Of a stretch of 64,000 nucleotides of DNA, positions 43,626 through 58,262 are shown piece by piece. The position numbers and the translations under genes are program-made. The notes under the pieces were generated by a model, which did not search any database, was not told where the DNA came from, and saw only the letters and a program-made list of their open reading frames with translations. Position 1 is the stretch's first letter. Each line of letters starts with the position of its first letter. The DNA is from Bradyrhizobium sp. dw_78 (GTDB taxonomy: Bacteria; Pseudomonadota; Alphaproteobacteria; Rhizobiales; Xanthobacteraceae), in assembly GCF_018449525.1 (NCBI RefSeq), contig NZ_JAAVUS010000004.1, forward strand, positions 372,001-436,000, in the 5' to 3' direction.

Positions 43626-43649
43626 ATCGCCCGCAGCAAGCGGGCGATG
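43626..43649. repeat. Hairpin in the rplO-secY gap
   Basis: A 9-bp perfect stem, ATCGCCCGC-N6-GCGGGCGAT, lies about 10 bases past the rplO stop. It resembles the ATCGCCCGA/TCGGGCGAT hairpin at 2222-2244, so it belongs to the same repeat family. There is no T tract, so it is not an obvious terminator. Confidence 0.7.
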
Positions 43650-43658
43650 ACGCAGATG

Positions 43659-44147
43659 TTATGCCGCCTCGCCTGCTTCGGTCTTGGCCGGGGCCAGGAT
43701 CTTCACCGTGCCGCCGGCCTTCTCGACCGCCGCAATGGCCGATTTCGACGCGCCGTGAACCTCGATCGTGAGCTTGGCCTTGATCTCGCCGCGGCCCAGC
43801 AGCCGCACGCCGTCCTTGGCGCGCCGCAGCACGCGGGCTTTCACCAGCGATTCGGCGTTGATGATTTCCTTGGCGTCGATCGTCTTGGCGTCGATCGCCT
43901 GCTGCAACCGGTCGAGATTGATCTCGGCGAAGTCGAGCCGGAAGATGTTGTTGAAGCCGCGCTTCGGCAGGCGCCGATGCAGCGGCATCTGGCCGCCTTC
44001 GAAGCCCTTGATGCGCACGCCGGAACGCGCGGTCTGGCCCTTGCCGCCGCGGCCCGCGGTCTTGCCCTTGCCGGAACCGATGCCACGGCCGACGCGCATG
44101 CGCTTCTTGCGCGAGCCGGCATTGTCGGCGATATCGCTGAGCTTCAT
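43659..44147 (-). CDS. rplO: 50S ribosomal protein L15
   Basis: A protein of 162 residues. It opens [38 protein letters not shown], the long basic L15 arm, and contains [18 protein letters not shown]. The C-terminal globular part binds 23S rRNA domain II. The final Ala/Glu-rich residues are typical for the group. It lies 21 bases after rpmD. Confidence 0.97.
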   Translation of the reverse strand: MKLSDIADNAGSRKKRMRVGRGIGSGKGKTAGRGGKGQTARSGVRIKGFEGGQMPLHRRLPKRGFNNIFRLDFAEINLDRLQQAIDAKTIDAKEIINAESLVKARVLRRAKDGVRLLGRGEIKAKLTIEVHGASKSAIAAVEKAGGTVKILAPAKTEAGEAA

Positions 44148-44168
44148 CGCCCTTCTCCTCTGTTTCTC

Positions 44169-44363
44169 TTAACCTTCGCCGACGATGCGGACGAGATGTT
44201 GAACTTTTGCGATCATACCGCGAATTGCAGGCGTGTCCTGCAGCTCGGTGACGCGGCCGATCTTGTTGAGCTTGAGGCCGATCAGCGTCTCGCGCTGCGA
44301 GTGGTGGCGGCGGATCGCGCTGCCGGTCTGCTCGACCTTGATCATCTTTGCGGCCTTGGCCAT
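44169..44363 (-). CDS. rpmD: 50S ribosomal protein L30
   Basis: A protein of 64 residues from the ATG at 44363 ([38 protein letters not shown]). The frame stays open further upstream into a repeat, but that part is not L30. L30 is a small protein of the large subunit. A palindromic repeat occupies the 78-base gap to rpsE. Confidence 0.95.
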   Translation of the reverse strand: MAKAAKMIKVEQTGSAIRRHHSQRETLIGLKLNKIGRVTELQDTPAIRGMIAKVQHLVRIVGEG

Positions 44364-44390
44364 CGTGATAACTCCGAAAGTCCTAGTTTG

Positions 44391-44435
44391 GCATGATCTT
44401 GTCGGAAAACCGGTACCCACTTTTCCGGATCATGC
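44391..44435. repeat. Dispersed GCATGATC..CGGAAAA palindrome (copy 3) in the rpsE-rpmD gap
   Basis: GCATGATC and GATCATGC (8 bp, exact) enclose CGGAAAA and TTTTCCG (7 bp, exact). The loop holds an ACCGGTACCC stretch. It is the cleanest member of its family in the window and would form a strong hairpin in the spc transcript. Confidence 0.88.
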
Positions 44436-44441
44436 CCTGGT

Positions 44442-45017
44442 TTATTCCGCCACCACTTCAGCGTCGCCGCCGACGCGGCGCGACTGCAGCGTGGACACCT
44501 TGATGTTGCGGCGTGCCGCCACCGAACGCGGCGAATCCTGGTGCTTCAGCGCGTCGAAGGTAGCGCGAACCATGTTGTAGGGGTTCGACGAACCGATCGA
44601 CTTCGCCACCACGTCCTGGATGCCGAGCGTCTCGAACACCGCGCGCATCGGGCCGCCGGCGATGATGCCGGTGCCGGCCGGTGCGGCGCGCAGATAGACG
44701 CGGCCGGCGCCGTGACGGCCGGCGATATCGTGATGCAGGGTGCGGCCTTCGCGCAGCGCCACACGCGTCAGATTTCGCTTGGCCGATTCGGTCGCCTTGC
44801 GGATCGCCTCGGGAACTTCGCGCGCCTTGCCGTGGCCGAATCCGACCCGGCCCTTCTGGTCGCCGATCACGACCAGCGCCGCAAAACCGAAGCGCTTGCC
44901 GCCCTTGACGACCTTCGCCACGCGATTGATGTGGACGAGCTTGTCGACGAACTCGCTGTCGCGCTCCTCGCGATCCCTGCTCCGTTCGCGTCCGCCGCGT
45001 TCGCGTTCACCTGCCAT
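44442..45017 (-). CDS. rpsE: 30S ribosomal protein S5
   Basis: A protein of 191 residues. A charged N-terminal tail ([22 protein letters not shown]) precedes the double-stranded RNA-binding domain ([27 protein letters not shown]) and the second domain ([27 protein letters not shown]). S5 affects decoding accuracy. The short tail is longer than in E. coli. It lies 61 bases after rplR and starts at an ATG preceded by a purine-rich stretch. Confidence 0.97.
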   Translation of the reverse strand: MAGERERGGRERSRDREERDSEFVDKLVHINRVAKVVKGGKRFGFAALVVIGDQKGRVGFGHGKAREVPEAIRKATESAKRNLTRVALREGRTLHHDIAGRHGAGRVYLRAAPAGTGIIAGGPMRAVFETLGIQDVVAKSIGSSNPYNMVRATFDALKHQDSPRSVAARRNIKVSTLQSRRVGGDAEVVAE

Positions 45018-45078
45018 GGTGTTTTCCAATCTCTAGGAGGCTTTCGCCTCTGTTCCCGTATCCGTTCAAATCAGTCTG

Positions 45079-45438
45079 TTAGAAGCTCAACCCGCCTTCG
45101 CGCGCGGCATCCGCCAGCGCCTTGACGCGGCCGTGATAGAGGTAGCCGCCGCGATCGAACACCACTTCGGTGACGCCGTTCTTCACCGCGCGCTCCGCCA
45201 CCAGCTTGCCGACGGCCTTGGCGGCATCGATGTCGGCGCCGGTCTTGCCGCCGTCGCGCATCGTCTTTTCCAGCGACGAGGCCGAGGCCAGCGTCTCGCC
45301 CTTCAGATCGTCGATCACCTGCGCGTAGATGTGTTTCGACGAGCGAAACACCGACAGGCGGGGACGTCCGTTGGAAATACGGCGCAACGACAGCCTCACG
45401 CGTTGCTTGCGCCGGGCATTTGTAACCTTGAGTGACAT
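45079..45438 (-). CDS. rplR: 50S ribosomal protein L18
   Basis: A protein of 119 residues ([44 protein letters not shown]). The C-terminal [24 protein letters not shown] is diagnostic. L18 binds 5S rRNA with L5 and L25. It lies 11 bases after rplF. Confidence 0.97.
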   Translation of the reverse strand: MSLKVTNARRKQRVRLSLRRISNGRPRLSVFRSSKHIYAQVIDDLKGETLASASSLEKTMRDGGKTGADIDAAKAVGKLVAERAVKNGVTEVVFDRGGYLYHGRVKALADAAREGGLSF

Positions 45439-45449
45439 GACCGGCTCCG

Positions 45450-45983
45450 TTACTTCTTCTTGCCTTCCTTGCGGAAGATGAATTCGTTGGCGTATTTCAC
45501 GCCCTTGCCCTTATAGGGCTCCGGCGGACGATAGGCGCGGATCTCGGCCGCGACCTGGCCGACACGCTGGGAATCGTTGCCCGCAACCGTGATCTCGGTC
45601 GGCTTCGGCACCGTGATGGTGATGCCTTCCGGGATCGCATAGACGACGTCGTGGCTGTAGCCGAGCGCGAGCTGCAGGTTCTTGCCCTGCATCGCGGCGC
45701 GGTAACCGACGCCGGTAATCTCGAGCTTCTTTTCAAAGCCCTTGGTGACGCCGTCGACGAGATTGGCGACCTGCGCCCGCGCCGTGCCGTACATCGCCTG
45801 CGCGCGGTTGGTCTTGACCCGCGGCGCTACCTTGATCGCGCCGTCCTCGAACTTCACCTCGACGTCGTCATGGACGACGAACTGAAGCTGGCCCTTCGGC
45901 CCCTTCATTTTCACGGTCTGACCCTCGACCGTCGCGGTAACACCGGACGGGATCGTCACCGGCCTTTTGCCAATGCGTGACAT
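45450..45983 (-). CDS. rplF: 50S ribosomal protein L6
   Basis: A protein of 177 residues ([33 protein letters not shown]) with the duplicated L6 fold and the C-terminal motif [33 protein letters not shown]6 sits near the factor-binding site of the large subunit. It lies 14 bases after rpsH, 11 bases before rplR. Confidence 0.98.
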   Translation of the reverse strand: MSRIGKRPVTIPSGVTATVEGQTVKMKGPKGQLQFVVHDDVEVKFEDGAIKVAPRVKTNRAQAMYGTARAQVANLVDGVTKGFEKKLEITGVGYRAAMQGKNLQLALGYSHDVVYAIPEGITITVPKPTEITVAGNDSQRVGQVAAEIRAYRPPEPYKGKGVKYANEFIFRKEGKKK

Positions 45984-45997
45984 CGTTCTATCCCTTC

Positions 45998-46396
45998 TCA
46001 GAACACCGTGAAGAGAATTTCGCCGCCCACATTCGCTTCGCGTGCGTCGTGGTCAGCCATGATTCCCTTCGGCGTCGACAACACCGAAATGCCGAGTCCG
46101 TTGTTCACCCGCGGCAGGTTCTTCACCGAGGCGTAAACCCGCCGTCCCGGCTTCGACACCCGTTCGATCTCGCGAATGACCGGCTCGCCGTCGAAATATT
46201 TCAGCTCGATCTCGAGCTCGCTGCGGCCGCTGGCGTGTTCGACGCTGGCGTAGCCGCGGATATAGCCTTCGGTCTTGAGCACTTCGAGCACGCTGGCGCG
46301 CATCTTCGAGCCCGGAGTCGAGACCTTGGACTTGGCACGCATCTGCGCGTTGCGGATGCGGGTGATGAGATCGCTGATCGGATCGTGCGTTGACAT
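45998..46396 (-). CDS. rpsH: 30S ribosomal protein S8
   Basis: A protein of 132 residues: [44 protein letters not shown], ending [34 protein letters not shown]8 binds helix 21 of 16S rRNA and in enterobacteria represses the spc operon. Whether it does so here is not readable. It lies 13 bases after rpsN. Confidence 0.98.
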   Translation of the reverse strand: MSTHDPISDLITRIRNAQMRAKSKVSTPGSKMRASVLEVLKTEGYIRGYASVEHASGRSELEIELKYFDGEPVIREIERVSKPGRRVYASVKNLPRVNNGLGISVLSTPKGIMADHDAREANVGGEILFTVF

Positions 46397-46409
46397 CTGA
46401 CGACCCTCC

Positions 46410-46715
46410 TTACCAGCTTGACTTCACGAGCCCGGGAACCAGGCCCTTGGAGCCGAGTTCACGCAGCGCGATGCGGGAGAGCTTGTTCTTGCGGTAGACC
46501 GAGCGCGGACGGCCGGTGATTTCGCAGCGGTTGCGAATCCGGGTCGCGGAAGAATTGCGCGGCATTTCGGCCAGCTTCAGCGTCGCCGCGAAGCGCTCTT
46601 CCATCGGCTTCTGCTTGTCGGCGATCACGGCCTTCAGCCGGGCGCGCTTGGCGGCGGCGTTCTTGGTCATCCGCATCCGCCGGTTATTCTTCTCGATCGA
46701 ACTCTTCTTTGCCAT
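46410..46715 (-). CDS. rpsN: 30S ribosomal protein S14 (zinc-free form)
   Basis: A protein of 101 residues ([31 protein letters not shown]...[34 protein letters not shown]). It is the long C- form, with no CxxC pairs, so it does not need zinc. S14 lies in the 30S head. It is 44 bases after rplE. Confidence 0.97.
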   Translation of the reverse strand: MAKKSSIEKNNRRMRMTKNAAAKRARLKAVIADKQKPMEERFAATLKLAEMPRNSSATRIRNRCEITGRPRSVYRKNKLSRIALRELGSKGLVPGLVKSSW

Positions 46716-46759
46716 GCTTGGCTCCTGGGTTTCCGCGTTTGAGAGGCTTTATCTGCGTC

Positions 46760-47317
46760 TCACTGCCGGAACGGGAAATTGAATGCGGTCAACAGGGCGC
46801 GGGCCTCGTCGTCAGTAGCAGCGGTGGTGCATACCGTGACGTCCATGCCCCATGTCTCCCCGGTCTTGTCGAAGTCGATTTCGGGGAAAATGATATGCTC
46901 CTTAATACCGAGCGAGTAATTGCCGCGGCCGTCGAAGCTCTTCGGATTGAGGCCGCGGAAGTCGCGCACGCGCGGCAACGCGACGTTCACGAGCCGGTCG
47001 ATGAACTCGTACATCTTGGCCTTGCGCAGCGTCACCTTGCAGCCGATCGGCTGGTTCTCGCGCAGCTTGAAGGTCGCGATCGCAACCCGCGAATAGGTCA
47101 CTACCGCCTTCTGGCCGGCGATCAGCGAAAGATCGCCTGCCGCCATTTCCGCCTTCTTGCGGTCGTTCACGGCCTCGCCGACGCCCATGTTGAGCACGAC
47201 CTTATCGAGCCGCGGCACCTGCATGACGTTGGCATAGCCGAACTGTTCCGTCAGCTTGCTGCGGATGCTGCTGTCATATTCCGCGCGCAGGCGCGGCACA
47301 TAAGCGGTCTCAGCCAT
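46760..47317 (-). CDS. rplE: 50S ribosomal protein L5
   Basis: A protein of 185 residues from the ATG at 47317 ([45 protein letters not shown]). L5 binds 5S rRNA and contacts the P-site tRNA. Its ATG overlaps the last eight bases of rplX, so the two are translationally coupled. The end NFPFRQ is diagnostic. Confidence 0.98.
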   Translation of the reverse strand: MAETAYVPRLRAEYDSSIRSKLTEQFGYANVMQVPRLDKVVLNMGVGEAVNDRKKAEMAAGDLSLIAGQKAVVTYSRVAIATFKLRENQPIGCKVTLRKAKMYEFIDRLVNVALPRVRDFRGLNPKSFDGRGNYSLGIKEHIIFPEIDFDKTGETWGMDVTVCTTAATDDEARALLTAFNFPFRQ

Positions 47318-47624
47318 CGATCTCTGCTCCCGAGCTCTTGGCGATGCGTACTTTCTTGCCGTCCGCCTGAATCTTGAAACCAATACGGGTCGGTTTGCCG
47401 TCCTTGCCGACATAGGCGACGTTGGACAAATCGATCGGCGACTCCTTGGAGATGATGCCGCCTTCCTGGTTCTGGGTCTGCTTCTGGTGACGCTTCACCA
47501 GATTGACCCCGCGAACCAGCGCCTTGCCTTCGGACGGACGCACCTCGAACACCTCGCCGGTGCGGCCCTTGTCGCGGCCGCTCAGCACGACGACCTTGTC
47601 GCCTTTCCGGATCTTGGCAGCCAT
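47310..47624 (-). CDS. rplX: 50S ribosomal protein L24
   Basis: A protein of 104 residues from the ATG at 47624 ([28 protein letters not shown]), a KOW-fold assembly protein at the polypeptide exit. The rplN stop and this ATG share one base (TGATG), and its end overlaps rplE by eight bases. A GTG immediately upstream is the weaker alternative start. Confidence 0.96.
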   Translation of the reverse strand: MAAKIRKGDKVVVLSGRDKGRTGEVFEVRPSEGKALVRGVNLVKRHQKQTQNQEGGIISKESPIDLSNVAYVGKDGKPTRIGFKIQADGKKVRIAKSSGAEIDG

Positions 47625-47992
47625 CACAGCACCTCCGGCGCGAGCGAAATGATCTTCATGTGGTTCTTGGCGCGCAGTTCGCGCGGCACCGGCCCGAAGA
47701 TACGGGTGCCGACCGGCTCCGACTGGTTATTGATCAGCACCGCGGCGTTGCGGTCGAACCGGATCACCGAACCGTCGGCACGGCGGATATCCTTGCGGAC
47801 CCGCACCACGACAGCCTTCATCACGTCGCCCTTCTTCACCTTGCCGCGCGGGATCGCGTCCTTGATCGACACAACGATAATGTCGCCCACGGTGGCATAG
47901 CGGCGCTTGGAGCCTCCAAGCACCTTGATACACATGACACGGCGTGCGCCTGAATTATCGGCCACGTCGAGGTTGGTCTGCATCTGAATCAT
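47624..47992 (-). CDS. rplN: 50S ribosomal protein L14
   Basis: A protein of 122 residues ([57 protein letters not shown]). L14 contacts the small subunit in bridge B8 and the silencing factor RsfS. It lies 81 bases after rpsQ; a second promoter there is possible but none is visible. Confidence 0.98.
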   Translation of the reverse strand: MIQMQTNLDVADNSGARRVMCIKVLGGSKRRYATVGDIIVVSIKDAIPRGKVKKGDVMKAVVVRVRKDIRRADGSVIRFDRNAAVLINNQSEPVGTRIFGPVPRELRAKNHMKIISLAPEVL

Positions 47993-48073
47993 TGATGCAC
48001 CTCGTCCTCTTTCTGATGCGCAATGTTGCGCCTAAAATTTTCCCGAAATCTCGTCCGGCGACGCCGGACAGCT

Positions 48074-48322
48074 TCAGGCCGTTTTCTTCTGCTCGCCCCG
48101 GACCACGATCCAGCGCTTCAATTTCGAGATCGGCTTGCTTTCCTCGATCCACACCATGTCGCCCGGCTTGAACTCGCCGTTCTCGTCATGCGCGTGGTAG
48201 TTCTTCGACGTCCGGATCGTCTTCTTGTAGATCGGATGGGTGAAGCGGCGATCGACGCGCACCACCACCGTCTTGGATTGCTTGTCGCTGACGACCACGC
48301 CCTGAAGCGTACGTTTCGGCAT
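48074..48322 (-). CDS. rpsQ: 30S ribosomal protein S17
   Basis: A protein of 82 residues from the ATG at 48322 ([47 protein letters not shown]). An OB-fold protein that binds the 5' domain of 16S rRNA early in assembly. It lies 10 bases after rpmC. The frame is open further upstream, overlapping rpmC, without S17-like sequence. Confidence 0.97.
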   Translation of the reverse strand: MPKRTLQGVVVSDKQSKTVVVRVDRRFTHPIYKKTIRTSKNYHAHDENGEFKPGDMVWIEESKPISKLKRWIVVRGEQKKTA

Positions 48323-48332
48323 ATCGGGCCCC

Positions 48333-48539
48333 TTACTTCTTCTTCGCGCGCTGCTGCGCGGCGACGGTCTTGATGCGGGCGATGTCGCGGCGGGCTTCAC
48401 GCATCCGCGAGGTGTTCTCGAGCTGCCCGGTGGCGCGCTGGAAGCGCAGGTTGAAGCGCTCCTTCTTCAGATTGAGGACGGCGTCATCCATCTGGTCGGG
48501 GCTCATCGCGCGGATGTCGGCGGTTTTCATCTCGGCCAT
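48333..48539 (-). CDS. rpmC: 50S ribosomal protein L29
   Basis: A protein of 68 residues ([60 protein letters not shown]). The ATG at 48539 is preferred because GGAG ends eight bases upstream; the ATG at 48545 would leave only two. L29 is a helical hairpin at the tunnel exit near the binding site for trigger factor. Confidence 0.93.
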   Translation of the reverse strand: MAEMKTADIRAMSPDQMDDAVLNLKKERFNLRFQRATGQLENTSRMREARRDIARIKTVAAQQRAKKK

Positions 48540-48544
48540 GATCA

Positions 48545-48958
48545 TTACTCCGCGATGCGCGCGACGAAGCGCGTCTTGATCGGCAGCTTGGCGGCGGCGA
48601 GCGTCAGGGCTTCCTTCGCGGTCTGCACGGTAACGCCGTCGATCTCGAACAGCACCCGGCCCGGCTTGACCCGCGCCACCCACAGTTCCGGCGTACCCTT
48701 GCCCGAACCCATGCGTACTTCGGCAGGCTTCTTCGACACCGGCACGTCCGGAAACACGCGGATCCAGACCCGGCCGGCGCGCTTCATGTGACGGGTCAGC
48801 GCCCGGCGCGCGGCTTCGATCTGGCGGGCGGTGACGCGCTCGGGCGCCATCGCCTTCAGGCCGAACTGGCCGAACGACAACGTCGCGCCCGAAGTCGCAA
48901 CGCCGTGGATACGGCCCTTATGCGCCTTTCGAAACTTCGTTTTCTTTGGTTGCATCAT
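48545..48958 (-). CDS. rplP: 50S ribosomal protein L16
   Basis: A protein of 137 residues ([88 protein letters not shown]). L16 positions the A-site tRNA. Start could be the second Met. It lies 32 bases after rpsC, and the stop (TAA) overlaps a candidate ATG of rpmC. Confidence 0.98.
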   Translation of the reverse strand: MMQPKKTKFRKAHKGRIHGVATSGATLSFGQFGLKAMAPERVTARQIEAARRALTRHMKRAGRVWIRVFPDVPVSKKPAEVRMGSGKGTPELWVARVKPGRVLFEIDGVTVQTAKEALTLAAAKLPIKTRFVARIAE

Positions 48959-48990
48959 GGCTTACGCCCTCAAACCTTTTCTCGTTTCGC

Positions 48991-49689
<699 letters not shown>

Positions 49690-49709
49690 CGTTTTCTCCT
49701 GCGCTTGCT

Positions 49710-50096
49710 TTAAGCGCTCGCCTCGGCCTCGACCTGACGAACCACGATCGTCAGCTGCGAGAACGGTTTAAAGATACGGCCCGAACGGCCACGGCCGCGC
49801 GGTGCGAAACGCTTCATCACGATGCCGTTGCCGACATGCGCTTCCGACACGATCAGATCGTCGACTTCGAGATCATGATTGTTCTCAGCGTTGGCGATTG
49901 CCGATTCCAGACACTTCTTGACGTCGACGGCGATCCGCTTGCGCGAGAACTGCAGATCGGCGAGCGCAGCCGAAGCCTTCCTGCCGCGAATCAACTGCGC
50001 AACCAGGTTGAGCTTCTGCGGGCTCACCCGCAGCATCCGGGCGACCGCCTTGGCCTCGTTATCCGGGAGGCTCCGTTCGCGCTTTGGTTTGCTCAT
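49710..50096 (-). CDS. rplV: 50S ribosomal protein L22
   Basis: A protein of 128 residues. L22 core: [93 protein letters not shown]. The beta-hairpin of L22 lines the exit tunnel and is the site of macrolide effects. It lies 24 bases after rpsS. Confidence 0.98.
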   Translation of the reverse strand: MSKPKRERSLPDNEAKAVARMLRVSPQKLNLVAQLIRGRKASAALADLQFSRKRIAVDVKKCLESAIANAENNHDLEVDDLIVSEAHVGNGIVMKRFAPRGRGRSGRIFKPFSQLTIVVRQVEAEASA

Positions 50097-50120
50097 CGCT
50101 TAATCCTCAAGCCTAACCCG

Positions 50121-50399
50121 TTAAGCCTTCTTGGCTTTCTTGTCGCCCGAATGGCCATGGAAAGTCCGGGTCGGCGAGAACTCGCCGAACTTGTGACCCA
50201 CCATTTCCTCATTGACCGATACCGGCACGTGCTTCTGTCCGTTGTAGACGCCGAACACCAGACCGACGAATTGCGGCAGGATGGTCGAGCGGCGGCTCCA
50301 AATCTTGATCACGTCATGACGGCCGGACGCGCGTGCGGCATCTGCCTTCTTGAGCAGGGAGCCTTCAACGAACGGGCCTTTCCAGACTGAACGAACCAT
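50121..50399 (-). CDS. rpsS: 30S ribosomal protein S19
   Basis: A protein of 92 residues ([92 protein letters not shown]). It sits in the 30S head next to S13 and contacts the A-site tRNA. It lies 12 bases after rplB. Confidence 0.98.
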   Translation of the reverse strand: MVRSVWKGPFVEGSLLKKADAARASGRHDVIKIWSRRSTILPQFVGLVFGVYNGQKHVPVSVNEEMVGHKFGEFSPTRTFHGHSGDKKAKKA

Positions 50400-50411
50400 G
50401 TCCGGCGTTCC

Positions 50412-51245
50412 TTACTTCTTCCGCTTGTGGCGGCTGATGAGAATGAATCTGTTGGTCGATTTGTTCGAGCGCGTCTTCTTGCCCTTGGTCGGCTTGCCCC
50501 ACGGGGTCACCGGGTGACGGCCGCCCGAGGTGCGGCCTTCGCCGCCGCCATGCGGATGGTCGATCGGGTTCATGACGACGCCGCGGTTATGCGGGCGCCA
50601 GCCCAGCCAGCGGGTACGTCCGGCCTTGCCGATCGAGATGTTCATGTGATCCGGGTTGGAGACCGCGCCGATGGAGCCACGGCAACGACCATGCACCAGG
50701 CGCTGCTCGCCCGAATTCATGCGCAGGATGACGTAGTCATGGTCGCGGCCGACGACCTGGGCGTAGGTGCCGGCGGAACGCGCCAGCTGACCGCCCTTGC
50801 CGATCTTCAGCTCGACATTGTGGACGATGGTGCCGACCGGCATGTTGCCGAGCGGCATCACGTTGCCCGGCTTCACGTCGACATAGTTGCCGGCGACGAC
50901 CGTATCGCCCACGGCGAGTCGCTGCGGCGCCAGAATATAGGCCTGCTCGCCATCCTGATACTTGATCAGCGCGATGAAGGCGGTACGGTTCGGATCATAT
51001 TCCAGCCGCTCGACAACAGCGGGAACGTCGATCTTGTCGCGCTTGAAGTCGACCATGCGGTACGACTTCTTGTGGCCGCCGCCGCGGAAGCGCACGGTGA
51101 TGCGGCCGGTATTGTTGCGGCCGCCGTTGCCGAGCTTGCCTTCGGTCAATGACTTGACCGGCTTGCCCTTGTAGAGCGCCGAACGATCGACCATCACCAG
51201 CTGGCGCTGGCCCGGTGTCGTGGGGTTGAATGTTTTCAATGCCAT
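50412..51245 (-). CDS. rplB: 50S ribosomal protein L2
   Basis: A protein of 277 residues ([37 protein letters not shown]). It carries the conserved [18 protein letters not shown] and the C-terminal [25 protein letters not shown], whose His is near the peptidyl transferase centre. L2 is essential for subunit association and 23S folding. It lies 11 bases after rplW. Confidence 0.98.
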   Translation of the reverse strand: MALKTFNPTTPGQRQLVMVDRSALYKGKPVKSLTEGKLGNGGRNNTGRITVRFRGGGHKKSYRMVDFKRDKIDVPAVVERLEYDPNRTAFIALIKYQDGEQAYILAPQRLAVGDTVVAGNYVDVKPGNVMPLGNMPVGTIVHNVELKIGKGGQLARSAGTYAQVVGRDHDYVILRMNSGEQRLVHGRCRGSIGAVSNPDHMNISIGKAGRTRWLGWRPHNRGVVMNPIDHPHGGGEGRTSGGRHPVTPWGKPTKGKKTRSNKSTNRFILISRHKRKK

Positions 51246-51256
51246 CGCTGTGCGCC

Positions 51257-51556
51257 TTATAGCCCGGTGGTGACGTCGATGCGGTGGCCCTCTTCGAGGG
51301 TCACGATCGCCCGCTTCACATCCGACTGCGAACCTAAATTGCCGCGGAACACCTTGGTCTTGCCCTTGCGCACCAGCGTATTCACGCGCTTGACCTTGAC
51401 GTCGAACAGTTTCTCGACGGCTTCCTTGATCTGCGGCTTGGTCGCCTTGCTCGCGACCTTGAACAGAACCTTGTTATGCTCGGAGGCCAAGGTGGCCTTT
51501 TCGGTCACAACCGGAGCGACGATGATGTCGTAATGGCGCGGATCGATATTCTTCAT
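51257..51556 (-). CDS. rplW: 50S ribosomal protein L23
   Basis: A protein of 99 residues ([61 protein letters not shown]). At the tunnel exit it docks trigger factor and the signal recognition particle. Its ATG overlaps the rplD stop by four bases (ATGA). Confidence 0.98.
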   Translation of the reverse strand: MKNIDPRHYDIIVAPVVTEKATLASEHNKVLFKVASKATKPQIKEAVEKLFDVKVKRVNTLVRKGKTKVFRGNLGSQSDVKRAIVTLEEGHRIDVTTGL

Positions 51557-52173
51557 TTGAAGCGCGCCTCCAACGCATCGAGCGCCGCCTTGGTCAACAC
51601 CAGCTTGTGGCGGCGGAGAATGTCATAGACGTTGATGCCCTGAATCGGCAGCACGTCGATATTCGGAATGTTGCGGGCAGCGGCCGCAAAACCGTTGTGC
51701 AACTCGGCACCGTCGATAATCAGCGCGTTGGTCAGGCCGAGGCCGGAGAAATGTCCGACCAGCGCCTTGGTCTTGGCATCCTGCACCTGCGCGTTGTCGA
51801 GCACGATCAGACCGCCGTCCTTGGCCTTGGCCGACAGCGCATGCTTCAACGCCAGCGCGCGCACCTTCTTCGGCAGGTCGGTGGCATGGGAACGCACCAC
51901 CGGACCGAAAGCACGGCCGCCGCCGCGGAACTGAGGCACGCGGGCAGAACCGTGACGGGCGCCACCGGTGCCCTTCTGCTTGTACATCTTCTTGCCGGTA
52001 CGCCAGACATCGGCGCGGCCCTGCGTCTTGTGCGTTCCGGCCTGGCGCTTGTTGAGCTGCCACTGCACGCAACGCGCGATGATGTCGGCGCGCGGCTCGA
52101 GGCCGAAGATCGCGTCCGAGAGCTGGACCGAACCAGCGTCCTTGCCTTCAAGGGTCGTGACTTTCAGTTCCAT
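51553..52173 (-). CDS. rplD: 50S ribosomal protein L4
   Basis: A protein of 206 residues from the ATG at 52173 ([28 protein letters not shown]). The extended loop [31 protein letters not shown] reaches into the exit tunnel. In enterobacteria L4 also represses the S10 operon; this is not shown here. It starts one base after the rplC stop. Confidence 0.98.
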   Translation of the reverse strand: MELKVTTLEGKDAGSVQLSDAIFGLEPRADIIARCVQWQLNKRQAGTHKTQGRADVWRTGKKMYKQKGTGGARHGSARVPQFRGGGRAFGPVVRSHATDLPKKVRALALKHALSAKAKDGGLIVLDNAQVQDAKTKALVGHFSGLGLTNALIIDGAELHNGFAAAARNIPNIDVLPIQGINVYDILRRHKLVLTKAALDALEARFK

Positions 52174-52174
52174 C

Positions 52175-52900
52175 TCACGCGCCCTCCTGCTCAGCCGGCG
52201 CTTCGGCCGCCTGCTCGCTGCCGCCAGCGACCTTGAACTTGCCGGGCTTCGGAGCATCCTTCGGCAACGGCTTCTTGATGGCGTCACGCACCGAGATCCA
52301 TCCGCCCTTGGAGCCGGGAACGGCGCCCTCGACCAGGATCAGGCCGCGCTCGACGTCGGTCTGCACCACACGCAGATTGAGCGTGGTGATGCGGTCGACG
52401 CCCATATGGCCGGGCATCTTCTTGTTCTTGAACGTCTTGCCGGGATCCTGACGGCCACCGGTCGAACCGATCGAACGGTGCGAGATCGACACGCCGTGGG
52501 TGGCGCGCAGACCGCCGAAATTCCAGCGCTTCATGCCGCCGGCAAATCCCTTACCCTCGGAAGTGCCCGTGACGTCCACGAACTGTCCGACCACGAAATG
52601 ATCGGCCTGAATCTCGGCACCGACCGGGATCAGCGCATCTTCCGTGACGCGAAACTCGGCGACCTTGCGTTTCGGCTCGACCTTGGCGACCGCGAACTGA
52701 CCGCGTTCCGCCTTCGGCAGATAAACGGTCTTGCGGGCGCCGGAACCGAGCTGAAGGGCGACATAGCCGTTCTTCTCGGTCGTGCGGTGACCCAACACCT
52801 GGCAATTGCCCAGCTTCAGCACGGTCACAGGGATATGTTCGCCGGCCTCCGTAAAGACCCGCGTCATCCCGACCTTTTGTGCGATCACTCCGGAGCGCAT
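52175..52900 (-). CDS. rplC: 50S ribosomal protein L3
   Basis: A protein of 241 residues ([40 protein letters not shown]) with the W-finger region [50 protein letters not shown] near the peptidyl transferase centre. The C-terminal tail ([19 protein letters not shown]) is a group-specific extension. It lies 97 bases after rpsJ; a hairpin repeat fills much of that gap. Confidence 0.98.
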   Translation of the reverse strand: MRSGVIAQKVGMTRVFTEAGEHIPVTVLKLGNCQVLGHRTTEKNGYVALQLGSGARKTVYLPKAERGQFAVAKVEPKRKVAEFRVTEDALIPVGAEIQADHFVVGQFVDVTGTSEGKGFAGGMKRWNFGGLRATHGVSISHRSIGSTGGRQDPGKTFKNKKMPGHMGVDRITTLNLRVVQTDVERGLILVEGAVPGSKGGWISVRDAIKKPLPKDAPKPGKFKVAGGSEQAAEAPAEQEGA

Positions 52901-52950
52901 CGGCGTGCTTCCTGTTCTTTCTGTCCCGAGGGACTAACTGATCTTCTTTG

Positions 52951-52997
52951 TGAGCTCGCCCGATCCGAAAACCGGCGCTCACTCTTCGGGGTCGTGC
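52951..52997. repeat. Dispersed CGAAAACCGG..CTCACTCTTCGG palindrome (copy 4) in the rpsJ-rplC gap
   Basis: TGAGCTCG..CCCGATCCGAAAACCGGCGCTCACTCTTCGGGG-type sequence, degenerate relative to the copies at 40969 and 44391. It ends right at the rpsJ stop codon. Confidence 0.65.
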
Positions 52998-53306
52998 TCA
53001 GAGCTTGATTTCGACGTCAACACCAGCGGCGAGGTCGAGCTTCATGAGGGCATCGACGGTCTGCGGGGTCGGATCGACAATATCGAGAAGACGCTTGTGC
53101 GTGCGCATCTCGAATTGCTCGCGGCTCTTCTTGTCAACGTGCGGCGAACGGTTGACGGTGAACTTCTCGATGCGGGTCGGCAGCGGAATGGGTCCGCGCA
53201 CCTGAGCACCGGTCCGCTTCGCCGTATTCACGATCTCGCGGGTCGACGTATCGAGGATTCGATGGTCGAACGCCTTGAGTCGGATGCGAATATTCTGGCC
53301 GTTCAT
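52998..53306 (-). CDS. rpsJ: 30S ribosomal protein S10 (NusE)
   Basis: A protein of 102 residues ([102 protein letters not shown]). Besides its 30S role it is the antitermination partner of NusB. It opens the S10 section, 82 bases after tuf. Confidence 0.98.
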
Positions 53307-53329
53307 TGCCGCTATCTCTCTTTATTGGG

Positions 53330-53372
53330 TGGCGAGTAGCGAACAGCGAATGCTGCCATTCGCCACTCGCCA
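53330..53372. repeat. Nested hairpin in the tuf-rpsJ gap
   Basis: Outer arms TGGCGAGT/ACTCGCCA and inner arms GCGAATG/CATTCGC are both perfect. This is another bradyrhizobial-type palindrome (AGTGGCGAAT.. family). It could act as attenuator or mRNA processing site between tuf and rpsJ. Confidence 0.75.
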
Positions 53373-53388
53373 ATCCCTATTCGCTTGT

Positions 53389-54579
<1,191 letters not shown>

Positions 54580-54618
54580 TTGACTCTCCGTTCAGTCGTT
54601 AGTTGTCGCCAACGACAA

Positions 54619-56691
<2,073 letters not shown>

Positions 56692-56724
56692 GGGATGTTC
56701 CTTAAAAGGTCCGTTGTTTCGCCG

Positions 56725-57198
<474 letters not shown>

Positions 57199-57210
57199 TC
57201 AATTTCCCGC

Positions 57211-57582
57211 TTATTTCGGACGCTTGGCGCCGTACTTCGAACGACGCTGCTTACGGTTCTTGACGCCCTGGGTATCCAGCACGCCGCGGAGGATATGGTA
57301 GCGCACGCCGGGCAAGTCCTTGACGCGGCCGCCGCGGATCATGACCACCGAGTGCTCCTGCAGGTTATGGCCCTCACCCGGGATGTAGCCAATCACTTCG
57401 AAGCCGTTGGTCAGGCGCACCTTGGCGACCTTACGAAGCGCCGAGTTCGGCTTCTTCGGGGTCGTGGTGTAGACGCGCGTGCAAACGCCGCGCTTTTGCG
57501 GCGACTGCTGCAGCGCCGGCACCTTCTTGCGCGACTTCTGGACCACCCGCGGATTTGCGATCAGTTGATTGATCGTCGGCAT
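57211..57582 (-). CDS. rpsL: 30S ribosomal protein S12
   Basis: A protein of 123 residues from the ATG at 57582 ([97 protein letters not shown]). Lys in TTTPKKPNS is the wild-type, streptomycin-sensitive form at the decoding site. It is first in the cluster; the four residues upstream of the ATG in frame are not S12. A 680-base leader precedes it. Confidence 0.98.
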   Translation of the reverse strand: MPTINQLIANPRVVQKSRKKVPALQQSPQKRGVCTRVYTTTPKKPNSALRKVAKVRLTNGFEVIGYIPGEGHNLQEHSVVMIRGGRVKDLPGVRYHILRGVLDTQGVKNRKQRRSKYGAKRPK

Positions 57583-58262
57583 GTCAGCCTTCACCCTTTA
57601 GTTCACGCGAAGCCGGTCATCGGCTCCGCAAATTCCGTTGGGACCACCGTCCCGTTTGACCGTTCTACAAAAACGATCCACGCAAAACGAAATCACGCCA
57701 ACCACCCATCGCTGAGCGGAAAGCGCTTCGACGCCACAGAGGACCGCGAGCAAAAGCCGAGCGGCCTTAAAGCCGTTCGGTTTCAGACACCGAGGTCATG
57801 CATCCGAATTCAATCTCGAGAGAACGCGCTCAAGAGACCTAAAATCGTCCTGGCATTGCCTAGCTATAACCGACAGCGTTTGAGCGGCATTCGTCGAGGT
57901 TGGTGCCCTTTTTCGCCCGAAGGGCCGATCAGGGTGTCCCGTTCCGACTCTGGCGACGCTCACCGCCTGTCGTTAAGTGGGCGCGTTGTATCGGCGCTAA
58001 ATAGTCAAGTCAAGATGAAACACCATGGGAGAAGCGCTTCTCGTATCTGTGGAATCGGTCTCTCGCCAGAACCGCACCTCACCCGGAGCCATGCCGGCGG
58101 CCAGCCTCGGGCTGGCCCCTCCCCCACGAACCGCCCCTATTTTACCCGGATATTATATGCCTGACCCGCTCTCCGTTTCGTTCTACAAAAACGCGCCTTG
58201 AAGCTAAAGGTTTATTTGCCTTTTCCGGCGCAATCATCTGTGTTTCCAGCGGAAATGCAGCC
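57583..58262. other. Leader/intergenic region upstream of rpsL and the divergent FAD gene
   Basis: This 680-base gap separates rpsL from the divergent FAD oxidoreductase gene. I see no coding region in it; frames across it are short or shadow-like. It holds a candidate rpsL promoter at 57986-58013. The lack of rpoC or tRNA genes upstream means that str transcription has its own start here. Confidence 0.55.
57986..58013 (-). promoter_or_regulatory. Candidate sigma-70-type promoter of the str operon
   Basis: On the minus strand TTGACT (58013-58008) and ATACAA (57991-57986) are 16 bases apart, close to the housekeeping consensus. It points towards rpsL, with a leader of about 400 bases. TTGACT is itself tandemly repeated here (CTTGACTTGACT). 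Confidence 0.4.
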
